A DNA stretch of 40,211 nt from Eubacteriales Family XIII. Incertae Sedis bacterium (GCA_031264295.1 JAISED010000069.1:1-40211); one strand, 5' to 3'. Counted from the first letter of the stretch, positions 1-8,495 are shown. Notes: generated from the letters alone by a model not told the origin. Program-made: numbers and translations.

Positions 1-111
1 ACAGCGGAGGTGCTTCCGGGAGTGGTTGGAATGGCTGGAGTATGCCAAATGGATAGTGGAGATATAAGCGTAGCATTAATTTGCGAAATGATTAAAATAA
101 CTGAAAGTTAG
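1..111 (+). CDS. C-terminal end of an unidentified gene (cut by window edge)
   Basis: Frame 1 is open from the window edge to a TAG at 109-111 and encodes 36 residues, including VLPGVVGMAGVCQMDSGD and a tail ending EMIKITES. I do not recognise the family. It runs in the same direction as the epimerase gene that follows 75 bases later, so both could be in one transcript. In Bacillus the gene before wecB/mnaA is upp, but this tail does not look like the end of uracil phosphoribosyltransferase. The reading is supported only by the open frame and position. Confidence 0.4.
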   Translation, partial: TAEVLPGVVGMAGVCQMDSGDISVALICEMIKITES

Positions 112-186
112 CGCTTGAAATCGTTAAAAAGCGAAAGGCAATAGGATTTTATAACCCCGTTACCTTTCATAGAAAGGCTGGTATAT

Positions 187-1299
187 ATGAAAGTTATGAC
201 CGTATTCGGTACAAGACCGGAAGCTGTTAAGATGGCGCCCTTGGTGAGCGCCTTAAAGAAAGATAAAGACGTCGAGTCCATACTATGTGTCACGGCGCAG
301 CACAGGGAGATGCTGGATCAGGTGCTGGAGCTTTTCTGCCTGAAGCCTGATTATGATCTGAATGTGATGCAGCCGAATCAAACCATAGGGATGATAACAT
401 CCAATGTGATGACGGGCATGGATCAGGTGATCAAGAATGAGGCGCCGGATATAATTCTCGTGCATGGAGACACAACGACGACCTTCGCGGCCGCCTTGGC
501 TGGATTTTACAACATGTGCAAGATAGGGCACGTAGAAGCGGGACTCCGCACCTTCGATAAATATTCGCCCTATCCGGAAGAGATGAACAGACTCCTGACA
601 GGGCGGCTGGCGGATTTCCACTTTGCGCCGACCGCGCTTAACCGCGGGAATCTGCTGAGGGAAGGCGTCGATGAAAACAGCGTTTTCATAACCGGGAATA
701 CGGTGATAGACGCCCTGCTTCAGGTTGCGGACAAGCCATACGAATTTTCATGTCCCCCGCTGTCGGAGATGGACTTTGACAATAAAAGGGTGATAACTGT
801 TACTTGCCATAGGCGTGAAAATCTCGGTGAAAATATGGCGGAGATATTTAGCGCGATAAGAGATGTGGCGTCGGAGTTCGACGACATTGAGATCGTATAT
901 CCGGTACATATGAATCCGAAGGTTCGCGCTGCGGCCGATGAAATCCTAGGAGGGGCGAAACGGATCCACCTCATAGAACCCTTGACTTACCAACCGTTTG
1001 TTAAATTAATGTCAAAGTCATTCCTTATAATAACGGATTCAGGCGGTATGCAGGAAGAAGCGCCGGCCTTGGGTAAGCCTGTACTCGTAGTGCGGAAGGA
1101 AACAGAGCGTCCCGAAGCGATAGAAGCCGGAACGGTGAAGCTGGCGGGGGTGCGGCGGGAAGACATACGCCGCATGACCGAAGAACTGCTGACGGACGAA
1201 AACCTGTACAACAGCATGGCTCACGCCGTAAATCCCTATGGCGACGGACACGCGGCGGAAAGGATTGTAAATATCATAAAAAGCCGTCTGTCGGATTGA
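187..1299 (+). CDS. wecB: UDP-N-acetylglucosamine 2-epimerase (non-hydrolysing)
   Basis: Cytosolic enzyme interconverting UDP-GlcNAc and UDP-ManNAc, the ManNAc donor for teichoic acid linkage units and other surface glycans. The 370-aa length is normal for the family. The N-terminal GTRPEA motif is at residues 8-13. The acid residues known from E. coli WecB are at identical positions: D95 in HGDTTTT, E117 in HVEAGLR and E131 in PEEMNR. CHRREN (H208) matches the conserved histidine region, and the sugar-nucleotide site DSGGMQEE is present. AGAAAGG lies upstream of the ATG. In Bacillus the orthologue mnaA sits directly before atpI; here about 10.4 kb of other genes separates them. It converges with the next gene, leaving only 8 bases between the stops. 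Confidence 0.95.
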   Translation: MKVMTVFGTRPEAVKMAPLVSALKKDKDVESILCVTAQHREMLDQVLELFCLKPDYDLNVMQPNQTIGMITSNVMTGMDQVIKNEAPDIILVHGDTTTTFAAALAGFYNMCKIGHVEAGLRTFDKYSPYPEEMNRLLTGRLADFHFAPTALNRGNLLREGVDENSVFITGNTVIDALLQVADKPYEFSCPPLSEMDFDNKRVITVTCHRRENLGENMAEIFSAIRDVASEFDDIEIVYPVHMNPKVRAAADEILGGAKRIHLIEPLTYQPFVKLMSKSFLIITDSGGMQEEAPALGKPVLVVRKETERPEAIEAGTVKLAGVRREDIRRMTEELLTDENLYNSMAHAVNPYGDGHAAERIVNIIKSRLSD

Positions 1300-1307
1300 A
1301 TCCGAGT

Positions 1308-2531
1308 TCATAGCATATGGATAGGGATCGTCTTGTCATTTTCCGTGAGCGAGGCAAGGTCGTCATACATACAAACCACGCCGCCAATACCGCGCTTGGC
1401 GGTCGGAATTCTGTCAAGCAGTCTGAAGGCTGCGACGTCGCTTTTTCGCGGATCCGCGTGTTTCTTGATTTCAATCGGGTATAGTACGCCGCCGTCCTCG
1501 ATCAGCAAGTCGATCTCATTACCGTCACGATCGCGGTAAAAATACAGGGGTAAATCCAGCACGCCTCTGTTGCTGTAACTTTTCATGACCTCGCTGACGA
1601 CAAAGCTTTCAAAGAACGCGCCTGCCATAGCGCCGTTCTTCAAGACCTCCGCCGTGTTCCAACGCGTGAGATAGGCGGCAAGTCCCGTGTCCAGGAAATA
1701 CAGCTTAGGTGTCTTGACCGTTCGTTTGGTGATATTATTGTGATATGGGCGCAATAGATAAACCAAGTTGCTTGTTACCAAAATAGATAGCCAGCGTTCA
1801 GCCGTGGGCTGACTGATTCCCACATCCCGCGAAAGGGAGGCGATATTCAACAGCTGACCCGTACAGCTTGCCGTTACCGTCATGAATTGCAGGAACTTGA
1901 GTTCATTACCGACCTGCGCCAATTCGCGCACATCGCGTTCTATATAGGTCTTGACATAGGCTGCAAAGAACATCCGCCAGTCAAAGTCCGGGTTGGCGCA
2001 AAGCTCCGGGAAACAGCCGCGATGAATGATGTTCCAAATATCGGCGTACGGGATTGCAACATTTTCTCTTGTGCGGGCGGCGAAGTATTCATCTGTAGGC
2101 AGAAATGGATCGCGGAAATGCACATCAAAGCGTTCCCGCAAGGAAAGCCCCGGCAGGCTCAAAATGCCGAGCCGCCCCGCCAAGGACTCGCTGACACCCT
2201 TCATCATTTCAAATTGCTGAGAACCGGATAGGAAAAACTGCCCTTTATTCCTGTCACGATCCAAAATGATTTTGATCTGCGGAAATAACTCCGGCGCGCG
2301 TTGAACTTCATCAATAAACACCGGCGGAGGATTATCCTTTAAAAAGGTCATACTCCGCTCGACGGCATTCGCTAATTGCAGGCCGTCGTCCAGTGTAACG
2401 TAGCTCGCATTTCCCGCTATGTCCTGAAGCAGCGTCGTTTTTCCGACCTGCCGCGCCCCGGTAATGAGGACAGCGCCAAACATTTTCGATAACTTGCTGA
2501 TTGCCTCGTCCGCGTGGCGTTTATAAAACAA
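1308..2531 (-). CDS. AAA ATPase with C-terminal DUF4143 domain
   Basis: About 407 aa. N-terminal AAA_14 module with Walker A GARQVGKTTLL and Walker B region FIDEVQRAPELFP, then the sensor stretch FFLSGSQQFEMM. The C-terminal DUF4143 region has a nuclease-like signature, GNEIDLLIED then YPIEIKK (E-x-D ... ExK pattern). Such proteins are widespread, often solitary, and of uncertain function; they are commonly accessory genes. Start choice: an ATG exists at 2546, but no ribosome site precedes it. GGAGGG at 2544-2539 is spaced 7 bases from the TTG at 2531, giving a start LFYKRHADEA that fits the family's N-terminal KRH pattern. Its own promoter and a palindromic operator lie immediately upstream. 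A second, divergent family member lies at 38566-39780. Confidence 0.88.
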   Translation of the reverse strand: MFYKRHADEAISKLSKMFGAVLITGARQVGKTTLLQDIAGNASYVTLDDGLQLANAVERSMTFLKDNPPPVFIDEVQRAPELFPQIKIILDRDRNKGQFFLSGSQQFEMMKGVSESLAGRLGILSLPGLSLRERFDVHFRDPFLPTDEYFAARTRENVAIPYADIWNIIHRGCFPELCANPDFDWRMFFAAYVKTYIERDVRELAQVGNELKFLQFMTVTASCTGQLLNIASLSRDVGISQPTAERWLSILVTSNLVYLLRPYHNNITKRTVKTPKLYFLDTGLAAYLTRWNTAEVLKNGAMAGAFFESFVVSEVMKSYSNRGVLDLPLYFYRDRDGNEIDLLIEDGGVLYPIEIKKHADPRKSDVAAFRLLDRIPTAKRGIGGVVCMYDDLASLTENDKTIPIHML

Positions 2532-2548
2532 AATAAAACCCTCCATGT

Positions 2549-2589
2549 GTTTCGGCTATTTTAATATGTAATGTTATTATAGCCGAAAC
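2549..2589. promoter_or_regulatory. 11-bp inverted repeat overlapping the -10 (operator candidate)
   Basis: Perfect 11-base arms GTTTCGGCTAT (2549-2559) and ATAGCCGAAAC (2579-2589) flank a 19-base AT-rich centre. The right arm covers most of the -10 hexamer and the left arm lies between the transcription start and the ribosome site, so a bound dimer would block initiation. It could also fold as a hairpin in the leader RNA. No regulator gene is adjacent. Confidence 0.6.
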
Positions 2590-2605
2590 GAGGAGAGCCT
2601 GTCAA
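2576..2605 (-). promoter_or_regulatory. Consensus promoter of the DUF4143 ATPase
   Basis: Read on the minus strand: a perfect -35 TTGACA (2605-2600), an 18-base spacer and a perfect -10 TATAAT (2581-2576). Transcription would begin near 2569, about 38 bases before the TTG start. It is one of the closest matches to sigma-A consensus in the window, which suggests that a repressor is needed. Confidence 0.75.
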
Positions 2606-2737
2606 TAATGGAATCCTAATTTTCTTCCTTAGTAATGATTGGGTTGCTGATGATGTTTTTGGTTGGAAATGGGATGCAAACGGTGTGATTGAAATACTAT
2701 AAATAAACGAAAATATAATATTTTAGTAAAAAACCCA

Positions 2738-2766
2738 TTGCGCATTCAATATAAACGTGTTATCAT
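2738..2766 (+). promoter_or_regulatory. Possible promoter for the arylsulfotransferase
   Basis: TTGCGC (2738-2743), 17-base spacer, TATCAT (2761-2766), in an AT-rich stretch about 150 bases before the chosen start. It is a moderate match only. The remaining gap (2606-2919) shows no other gene. Confidence 0.35.
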
Positions 2767-2919
2767 ATAAAACATAAAGGTATATATGCAAACTATGTTA
2801 ATGCGAAACGTATGCTGGGCAGAGCGGTTGGGCGTCGGCAAGTGTGCACAGAACGGAACGGTCAAACGCCGGCCAAGTATGCTGATTTAAGCAGCCAAAT
2901 GACTGCAGCGGAGGTGATT

Positions 2920-4428
2920 ATGGGACATCCAAGTGTCTATCCTACAGGTGTTACGGTGTATGATGTCAAGAGGGCATGGAACGGTTATACCGTGTTTCCG
3001 AGTGTTCGCGGCGCGTTGCTGATCGATATGAACGGCAACGAAGTCAATCGTTGGGCGGGACTTGGCGGATTTCCAAACAAGATACTGCCCGGCGGATATG
3101 TTTTGGGGAACACAGGTTCACGCAAGGGTTCGCGGGCGTATCAGGATCAGCTGGATCTGATACAGGCGGACTGGGACGGCAATGTGGTATGGACATTCGA
3201 CCATACGGAATTGGTAAGCGATGGAGATAATAAGGACGGGAATAAGGAACAGTGGCAGGCGAGGCAGCATCACGACTACCAGCGGGAAGGTTCGCCGACC
3301 GGTTACTACGCGCCGGGACAGGCGCCGGAGACGCTTAGCGGAAATACGCTGATCCTTGTCCATGAAAATGTGAAAAACCCAGATATCAGTGAGCACGAAT
3401 TGATCGACGATAAGGTGATCGAGGTCACATGGGACGGCGACATCATTTGGGAGTGGAAAGCCAGCGATCATTTCGGGGAATTCGGATTTTCCGATGCGGC
3501 GAAGGCTGTTTTACGCGAGAACCCGGGCATTGTAGGTGAGGCAGGCGGGGACTGGATGCACATCAACAGCCTGTCGGCTGTGGGCGCCAACAAGCATTAC
3601 GACGCGGGGGATGAACGCTTTCATCCCGACAATCTGATCATGGACGCCCGCAATTCCAACATTCTCTTTATCGTCAGCAAGAAGACGGGGGAGATCGTAT
3701 GGCGTCTGGGTCCGGATTTCGACACGGACGAGTCGGTGAAGAAGATAGGATGGATCATCGGTCAACACCATTTTCACCTGATACCGAAAGGGCTGCCGGG
3801 GGAAGGCGACTTTTTGGTCTTCGACAACGGCGGCGCGGGCGGCTACGGTGCACCCAATCCCGCATCCCTCGACGGCAGGAATAACGCCGTACGCGATTAT
3901 TCGCGGGTACTACAGTTCGATCCGCTTACACTGGAAATAAAATGGCAGTATACGCCGCTTGAAGCAGGCAATATATTATTCACCGACGCGTCAAAGTTTT
4001 ATTCGAGTTATATCTCTTCGGCGCAGCGCCTGCCCAACGGGAATACGCTCATTACAGAGGGTTCTGACGGACGCTTGATCGAGGTTACAGAAGAACATGA
4101 AATCGTATGGGAGTACATCAACCCTTACTATTATGATATAGGCGGCAAGTTTCATATGAATATGATATACCGCGCTTATCGCGTGCCCTATGACTGGGTT
4201 CCCGTGCCGGAATCTGAGCGAAACGAGGAAATAGCCATCGCGCCTGTGGATGTGTCCGCATGGCGCTTGCCGGGCGCTTCTGCAGGGGAAGGGACGGGAA
4301 AGGTGACAGCAGTCAACGGCGCCGATCCAAACCGCAGATGTCTGGTGGGTATGAGCGATCCGTCAGAAGAGAAAGGCGGCGGCAAGAGCGCCGATTTCTG
4401 CATGGTGCGCATAACACTGGATGAATAA
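2920..4428 (+). CDS. Arylsulfotransferase (ASST family)
   Basis: Predicted to move sulfate from an aryl sulfate ester to a phenolic acceptor without PAPS. 502 aa from this start. The family opening PTGVTVYDVKRAWNGYT comes directly after the start. Beta-propeller-type repeats of the form GDIIWEWKA, GEIVWRLGP and EIVWEYINP are visible, with LPNGNTLITEG and LVFDNGG. Histidine candidates for catalysis are DWMH (H214) and GQHHFH (H283/H284). Start choice: the frame is open from 2812, but GGAGGTGA sits 3 bases before the ATG at 2920 and the family N-terminus begins there. No signal peptide is seen, unlike the periplasmic Gram-negative enzymes, so a cytosolic location is inferred. An ABC importer of the sulfonate type follows, which suggests an organosulfur role. 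Confidence 0.85.
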   Translation: MGHPSVYPTGVTVYDVKRAWNGYTVFPSVRGALLIDMNGNEVNRWAGLGGFPNKILPGGYVLGNTGSRKGSRAYQDQLDLIQADWDGNVVWTFDHTELVSDGDNKDGNKEQWQARQHHDYQREGSPTGYYAPGQAPETLSGNTLILVHENVKNPDISEHELIDDKVIEVTWDGDIIWEWKASDHFGEFGFSDAAKAVLRENPGIVGEAGGDWMHINSLSAVGANKHYDAGDERFHPDNLIMDARNSNILFIVSKKTGEIVWRLGPDFDTDESVKKIGWIIGQHHFHLIPKGLPGEGDFLVFDNGGAGGYGAPNPASLDGRNNAVRDYSRVLQFDPLTLEIKWQYTPLEAGNILFTDASKFYSSYISSAQRLPNGNTLITEGSDGRLIEVTEEHEIVWEYINPYYYDIGGKFHMNMIYRAYRVPYDWVPVPESERNEEIAIAPVDVSAWRLPGASAGEGTGKVTAVNGADPNRRCLVGMSDPSEEKGGGKSADFCMVRITLDE

Positions 4429-4482
4429 AACACTCTGAGGGAACGTATAGAAAATCAAGATGCGCGAATATGCGCGGCGTGT

Positions 4483-4504
4483 TTAATACTGAGTTCAGTA
4501 TTAA
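4483..4504. promoter_or_regulatory. 22-bp palindrome upstream of the ABC transporter genes
   Basis: A perfect inverted repeat: 10-base arms TTAATACTGA and TCAGTATTAA around a GT centre, ending 37 bases before the ATG at 4541. The core GAGTTCAGTATTAATA recurs with three transitions at 28522-28537 and 33327-33342, each time within about 60 bases upstream of a start codon. It is a candidate binding site for a shared regulator; a short hairpin is the alternative. Confidence 0.5.
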
Positions 4505-4540
4505 TAATTAATAACTGAAATGCGGAAAGGCGTGATAAAT

Positions 4541-5620
4541 ATGGAAAAGAAATTTACATTTACAAGACTGTCGGCTGCTTTGCTTGTACTCATACTTGTA
4601 ATAGGGCTTACGGCATGTTCGAATGGCGCCGGGGATGAATCAGACGCTGAAAATAACGGAAATGCGGCGTCGGGACAGGGTGATTTGACGCCCGTGAGAA
4701 TCGGATTCCCGTCAGCCGGCGGCGATTGGCCGGGCACGCTTTTAGGAGTGGTGAAGGAGTACGGATATCTTGAAGAATATTTGAACCCTCTGGGGTATAC
4801 GGCGGATCTACAAGCGTTTGTTGGCGCCGCGCCGGCCATACATGAGGCTCTGGTTTCTGATGAGCTGGATTATGTAGTGTACGCGGGCATGGCTTCGGTG
4901 CTGAGCAAATCCAACGGTGTTGAACACACTTTGTTGAGTATAGGCTCTTGGGGTTCAAACTGGAAGCTCGTTGTCCGCACAGGCGCAGGCATTGAAAGCC
5001 TGGCGGATTTGAAGGGCAAGAAGCTGGCCTATACGCGGGGGGCGTCGCCTCACATGTACGCCATACGTGTTCTCAATGAGGCCGGTTTGACCTTTGACGA
5101 TATCGAACCGTTGAATTCCACGATACCCGAAGGTTTAGCGGGCATTATCAGCAATACCATTGACGCTACTGTCGTTCTCGCCGGTCAGGAGGCCGAATTA
5201 GTCGCCGCGGGTAATGCGGAGGTAATTCATAATGGTTTCGTAGCCGACCCTGACACATATTATGAACCCATGGTATTCATAGGACGTACAGAGGCATATA
5301 AAGCCAATCCCGACGTGGCCGTAGCCATTCAGAAGGCGCTGCTTAAGGCAAAGGATAAGGCCAAGTCCGATGTAGACGCTTATTTCGAACTGCAGGCGGA
5401 GCGTTCGGGTTATCCCCTGGCGGTGGTTCTGGAAACTGCTGAACGAGATCTGGATATCTCTGCCCCCCTGAATCTGGATGCCAAATATATAGACTCATTA
5501 AAAGAGATTGAAAGATTTCTGCGAGAGAACGAGCTGATTACCGGTACGATCGATTATGACGCTTGGGTAGACGACTATGTAGTCAAAACCGCAGCCGAGG
5601 AGTATGCCGGTGAAAAATAG
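4541..5620 (+). CDS. ABC transporter substrate-binding lipoprotein (NMT1/SsuA-like)
   Basis: Membrane-anchored solute-binding protein of an importer. 359 aa. The N-terminus is a lipoprotein signal: basic KKFTFTR, hydrophobic LLVLILVIG, lipobox LTAC with the lipidated cysteine at about residue 26, then a Gly/Asn/Asp-rich linker. The mature part opens with VRIGFPSAGGDWPG, followed by VGAAPAIHEAL and IESLADLKGKKLAYTRGASP, the pattern of the NMT1/THI5-like family (aliphatic sulfonates, taurine, nitrate, thiamine precursors). The start at 4541 has GGAAAGG upstream; an in-frame ATG at 4520 would add MRKGVIN but has a poorer context. The permease overlaps its 3' end. Substrate is not determinable from sequence; the arylsulfotransferase upstream favours a sulfonate or sulfate ester. 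Confidence 0.88.
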   Translation: MEKKFTFTRLSAALLVLILVIGLTACSNGAGDESDAENNGNAASGQGDLTPVRIGFPSAGGDWPGTLLGVVKEYGYLEEYLNPLGYTADLQAFVGAAPAIHEALVSDELDYVVYAGMASVLSKSNGVEHTLLSIGSWGSNWKLVVRTGAGIESLADLKGKKLAYTRGASPHMYAIRVLNEAGLTFDDIEPLNSTIPEGLAGIISNTIDATVVLAGQEAELVAAGNAEVIHNGFVADPDTYYEPMVFIGRTEAYKANPDVAVAIQKALLKAKDKAKSDVDAYFELQAERSGYPLAVVLETAERDLDISAPLNLDAKYIDSLKEIERFLRENELITGTIDYDAWVDDYVVKTAAEEYAGEK

Positions 5621-6392
5621 ACGTTCACTCGCGGCGGGCAAGGTCGGATGGACTGCATTTTCACTGATTTTGCCATTGTTGATACTTAGCGCGTGGCTGT
5701 ATGTGACGAAGACGGAGCAGGTTCCGGCGCTATTGCTGCCGGAGCCGAAGCGTGTTCTGGATGAATTCGCGCGGCAGTTGACGGTGGGGACTATTGTGCA
5801 GGATGTAGCCATAAGTCTGAATCGGATATTGAAGGGCTACGGACTCGCAGTGATTTTCGGGGGCGGATTGGGCGTCGCCATGGGCATGTTTGTTCCCGCC
5901 GAACGCTTTTTCTCTTTGACATTCACATCCATCCGCCAGATCCCTATGATAGCGTGGGTGCCCCTGCTTGTAATGTGGTTCGGCACAGGCGAGGCGAGCA
6001 AGGTGGCGGTGATCTTCATAGCGGCGTATTTCCCGATCATGATGAACACGTCCAGCGGCATACGCCGCACCGATCCTAAGCTGATCGAGGTGGGACGCAT
6101 GTATCGCCTGACACCGTGGAGGATGTTCATGAAGATCTATCTGCCCTCGGCCTTGCCGAGCATATTTGTAGGACTGAAACTGGGACTTAGTATTTCGTGG
6201 ATGGCGGTCGTCGGCGCGGAAATGATAGCGGCTTCGAGCGGCATAGGCTTCAGACTTAATGACGCCCGCGCCCTTATGCAATTCCCCATAGTATTCTGCG
6301 GCATGTTCGCCATTGCCATTGTAGGGGTACTCATGGATCAGATTTTGACTCTGATTTCCGGCGCAGCCGCGCCGTGGGAAAGGAAACGGTGA
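5604..6392 (+). CDS. ABC transporter permease (SsuC/TauC-type)
   Basis: Inner-membrane permease, 262 aa, predicted to form the channel of the importer encoded with its neighbours. Several hydrophobic segments are visible (for example LILPLLILSAWLYV and FAIAIVGVLMDQILTLI). The binding-protein-dependent transport signature region is near EVGRMYRLTPWRMFMKIYLPSALPSIFVG, where the EAA-like loop contacts the ATPase. The start codon overlaps the end of the binding-protein gene by 17 bases, implying translational coupling. The ATPase gene starts 6 bases after its stop. Confidence 0.9.
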   Translation: MPVKNRRSLAAGKVGWTAFSLILPLLILSAWLYVTKTEQVPALLLPEPKRVLDEFARQLTVGTIVQDVAISLNRILKGYGLAVIFGGGLGVAMGMFVPAERFFSLTFTSIRQIPMIAWVPLLVMWFGTGEASKVAVIFIAAYFPIMMNTSSGIRRTDPKLIEVGRMYRLTPWRMFMKIYLPSALPSIFVGLKLGLSISWMAVVGAEMIAASSGIGFRLNDARALMQFPIVFCGMFAIAIVGVLMDQILTLISGAAAPWERKR

Positions 6393-6398
6393 TAGGCT

Positions 6399-7175
6399 TT
6401 GTCTAATGAACTTGTGATCAAAGGTCTTTCGAAATCATTTATAACAGCGGATAAGCAGCCTCTCAGCGTATTGGAAAACATAGGGCTTACAGTGGACGAC
6501 GGTGAATTTGTCGCCATCGTCGGGCGCTCAGGCTGCGGGAAAAGCACGCTTTTGAAGATCATCGCGGGGCTTGAGTCTGCAGACGGCGGCGCGATCAGCG
6601 TCGGCGGGCGGGCGATCACAGCGCCCGGTCCGGACAGAGGCATGGTATTTCAGGAGCATCGCTTGCTGCCTTGGCTGACGATAGAGCAGAATGTGAGCCT
6701 CGGTCTTGACGACAGATCGCGCAAGGAAAAGACCGCCGCCGCGGAGCGCTACCTGAAACTGGTTCGCCTGGAGGCGTTCGCCAAGGCATATCCGGGGGAA
6801 CTCTCCGGCGGTATGAGCCAAAGAGCCGCCATCGCCAGGGCTTTGGCGACGGATCCGCAGATATTGCTGCTTGACGAACCATTCGGCGCGCTTGACGCCT
6901 TGACCAAGATAGAAATGCAGAAGGAGATCATCAAGATCCGCCATGAGAACCGCAGCACCATGCTCATAGTGACGCATGACATTGAAGAAGCGGTGTATCT
7001 GGCGGACAGGGTGATCGTAATGACCAGCAGACCGGGGAAGATCAAAGACATCATCAAGATCGAGCTGTCAGACGCCCGTAACAGGGGCAGTGCTGATTTC
7101 GCGTGGTACAAACAGCGCATTCTCGTACACTTCTTTGATGAAGACGAAGAAAACCGCCCTGAATTTTCCATTTGA
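6399..7175 (+). CDS. ABC transporter ATP-binding protein (SsuB/TauB-type)
   Basis: Cytosolic ATPase driving the importer, 258 aa. Walker A GRSGCGKST, Q-loop MVFQEHRLLPW, signature LSGGMSQRAAIARA, Walker B ILLLDEPFGALD and H-loop IVTHDIEEA are all intact. The start is a TTG at 6399 (SNELVIKGLSKSF); no ATG fits in frame near the family N-terminus, and GGAAAGG lies at 6377-6383. The tail FFDEDEENRPEFSI is usual for the nitrate/sulfonate group. It converges with the HipA-like gene, with 9 bases between the stops. Confidence 0.92.
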   Translation: MSNELVIKGLSKSFITADKQPLSVLENIGLTVDDGEFVAIVGRSGCGKSTLLKIIAGLESADGGAISVGGRAITAPGPDRGMVFQEHRLLPWLTIEQNVSLGLDDRSRKEKTAAAERYLKLVRLEAFAKAYPGELSGGMSQRAAIARALATDPQILLLDEPFGALDALTKIEMQKEIIKIRHENRSTMLIVTHDIEEAVYLADRVIVMTSRPGKIKDIIKIELSDARNRGSADFAWYKQRILVHFFDEDEENRPEFSI

Positions 7176-7184
7176 GGGGGAATT

Positions 7185-8378
7185 CTATCGGTCGTCGAGG
7201 ATTTCTGTCAGTTCCGCCGCCCGTTGCCGGATATAATTCTGTATAATCTCCATACGCTCAGAGTCCCAGTTGTAGCGGTTGTGCCTTTTGAATTTGAAGT
7301 CTAAAAGGCGAGATAACTGCTCTACTTGTAAATCTCCACCGAATTCCCTTGCCTGCTGATCGAACGATTGCTTGAAATAGTTCGCGTAAGCCTGTCTGTG
7401 TGTATCAAGTTTACGCAATTCCTGAATTGATGAGTAGTTAAACAGACTTATGCCGTTATCAAAAATCGGAGCGTTCCCGATGATTTCGCCGCTGAGATTG
7501 TCGCGCAGAACGCCGAAATTGCCGAGATGCCTGTCCTCATTCAGAATGAGACTGTCAAAAACAAGCATTGACGCAAAATAGTCAAATAAGTTCGCGCCGT
7601 TTTCATGATCGAAGGCCTTGAACCATTCGCCGCAAATCGAATAGTATTGCGATGGTGTTATATCATGGTGATAGTGTCTGATAATAGAATCCATTGGGAC
7701 ATACGCCGTGTCGATATCAGTAAACAGCCCGCAAGTGCAGCCAAGTACGCCTTTCCAGCGAGACAGCCCGTATTTTACAGGGCTTAGCCCCATAGCGTCA
7801 GCGATTTGCGCGGCGTAATATTCGCTGTAAGGCTCAAGCGGGTCGGGGCTTGCAGCATACTGCCGCCATATCCCGCCCTTGAACAGAATAATCCTGCCGC
7901 TAAGTCGCCGCCATGCTTTTGGCAGCATACCATTGGTCGTAAATTCAGGTGAAGTGCGGATTTGGCGAGCTTTTTCTTCGCTGAGGCTTTCTCCGGTAAG
8001 TGCGGTTAAAGCGAGGACTTCCGAAAAACGGTTTTCGTAAAGGTTGTATTCCGCATATTTACCCGAAAATCCAACAGGCACAACCCAGAAACTATCGTTC
8101 AGCGAAAGCCCTTTGCAAACGTCGAGGATGCCTTTGACATCACGCAAGGATAATCCCATAGTATTGAGAATGTTGTGAACATACGCGCGGTTCTTTGGAA
8201 TTGTACGCCGATTCAGCCATTTCAAAACGCCATCGCCTGTAAGACTCATGTTGAGCGGCAACAAGTTCCGCTGCTCTCCGATATTTGTGATTTTCACCGA
8301 ATATACGGGCGCGCCGCTTGATAATTCGAATGTAAGCAGAGGCGTATCATACAGCCTAAGCTCATAATGATCTCCCAT
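7185..8378 (-). CDS. HipA-like Ser/Thr kinase-fold protein
   Basis: 397 aa. The C-terminal half has the HipA/phosphatidylinositol-kinase-like catalytic elements: LILNEDRHLGNFGVL (catalytic D282 and metal-binding N287 by analogy to HipA) and APIFDNG (D307, DFG equivalent). RIILFKGG near 165 is a candidate ATP-lysine region. The N-terminal 140 residues (YELRLYDTPLLTFEL...) do not match the usual HipA N-domain. No HipB-like DNA-binding antitoxin is adjacent, so it is a solitary kinase rather than a clear toxin-antitoxin pair. It is oriented opposite to its neighbours and separates the ABC transporter from the oxidoreductase operon, which suggests an insertion. Role unknown; a regulatory or defence kinase is possible. 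Confidence 0.75.
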   Translation of the reverse strand: MGDHYELRLYDTPLLTFELSSGAPVYSVKITNIGEQRNLLPLNMSLTGDGVLKWLNRRTIPKNRAYVHNILNTMGLSLRDVKGILDVCKGLSLNDSFWVVPVGFSGKYAEYNLYENRFSEVLALTALTGESLSEEKARQIRTSPEFTTNGMLPKAWRRLSGRIILFKGGIWRQYAASPDPLEPYSEYYAAQIADAMGLSPVKYGLSRWKGVLGCTCGLFTDIDTAYVPMDSIIRHYHHDITPSQYYSICGEWFKAFDHENGANLFDYFASMLVFDSLILNEDRHLGNFGVLRDNLSGEIIGNAPIFDNGISLFNYSSIQELRKLDTHRQAYANYFKQSFDQQAREFGGDLQVEQLSRLLDFKFKRHNRYNWDSERMEIIQNYIRQRAAELTEILDDR

Positions 8379-8429
8379 AGCATTTCACCTTATAGGCAAG
8401 CTCTGAAATCAGACCGCCCCCGAGAACGC

Positions 8430-8453
8430 GAGTTCTTCCTCAACTAAGAACTC
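8430..8453. repeat. 8-bp inverted repeat in the HipA-like leader
   Basis: Arms GAGTTCTT (8430-8437) and AAGAACTC (8446-8453) with an 8-base centre, just downstream of the predicted minus-strand promoter. It may be an operator or a leader hairpin. Confidence 0.45.
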
Positions 8454-8465
8454 ATCTAATAAATA

Positions 8466-8494
8466 TTTTAGCATAGGCAGAACGAAAAGACAAG
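8466..8494 (-). promoter_or_regulatory. Extended -10 promoter of the HipA-like gene
   Basis: On the minus strand: TTGTCT, a 17-base spacer ending in TGC, then TAAAAT, i.e. an extended -10 (TGn). It lies about 90 bases before the ATG at 8378. An 8-base inverted repeat lies between it and the gene. Confidence 0.5.
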
Positions 8495-8495
8495 A

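Noticed and set aside
5730-6281. 183-aa minus-strand ORF opposite the ABC permease
   Set aside because: It is antisense to a well-supported membrane protein and rich in His/Arg as expected for a shadow frame.
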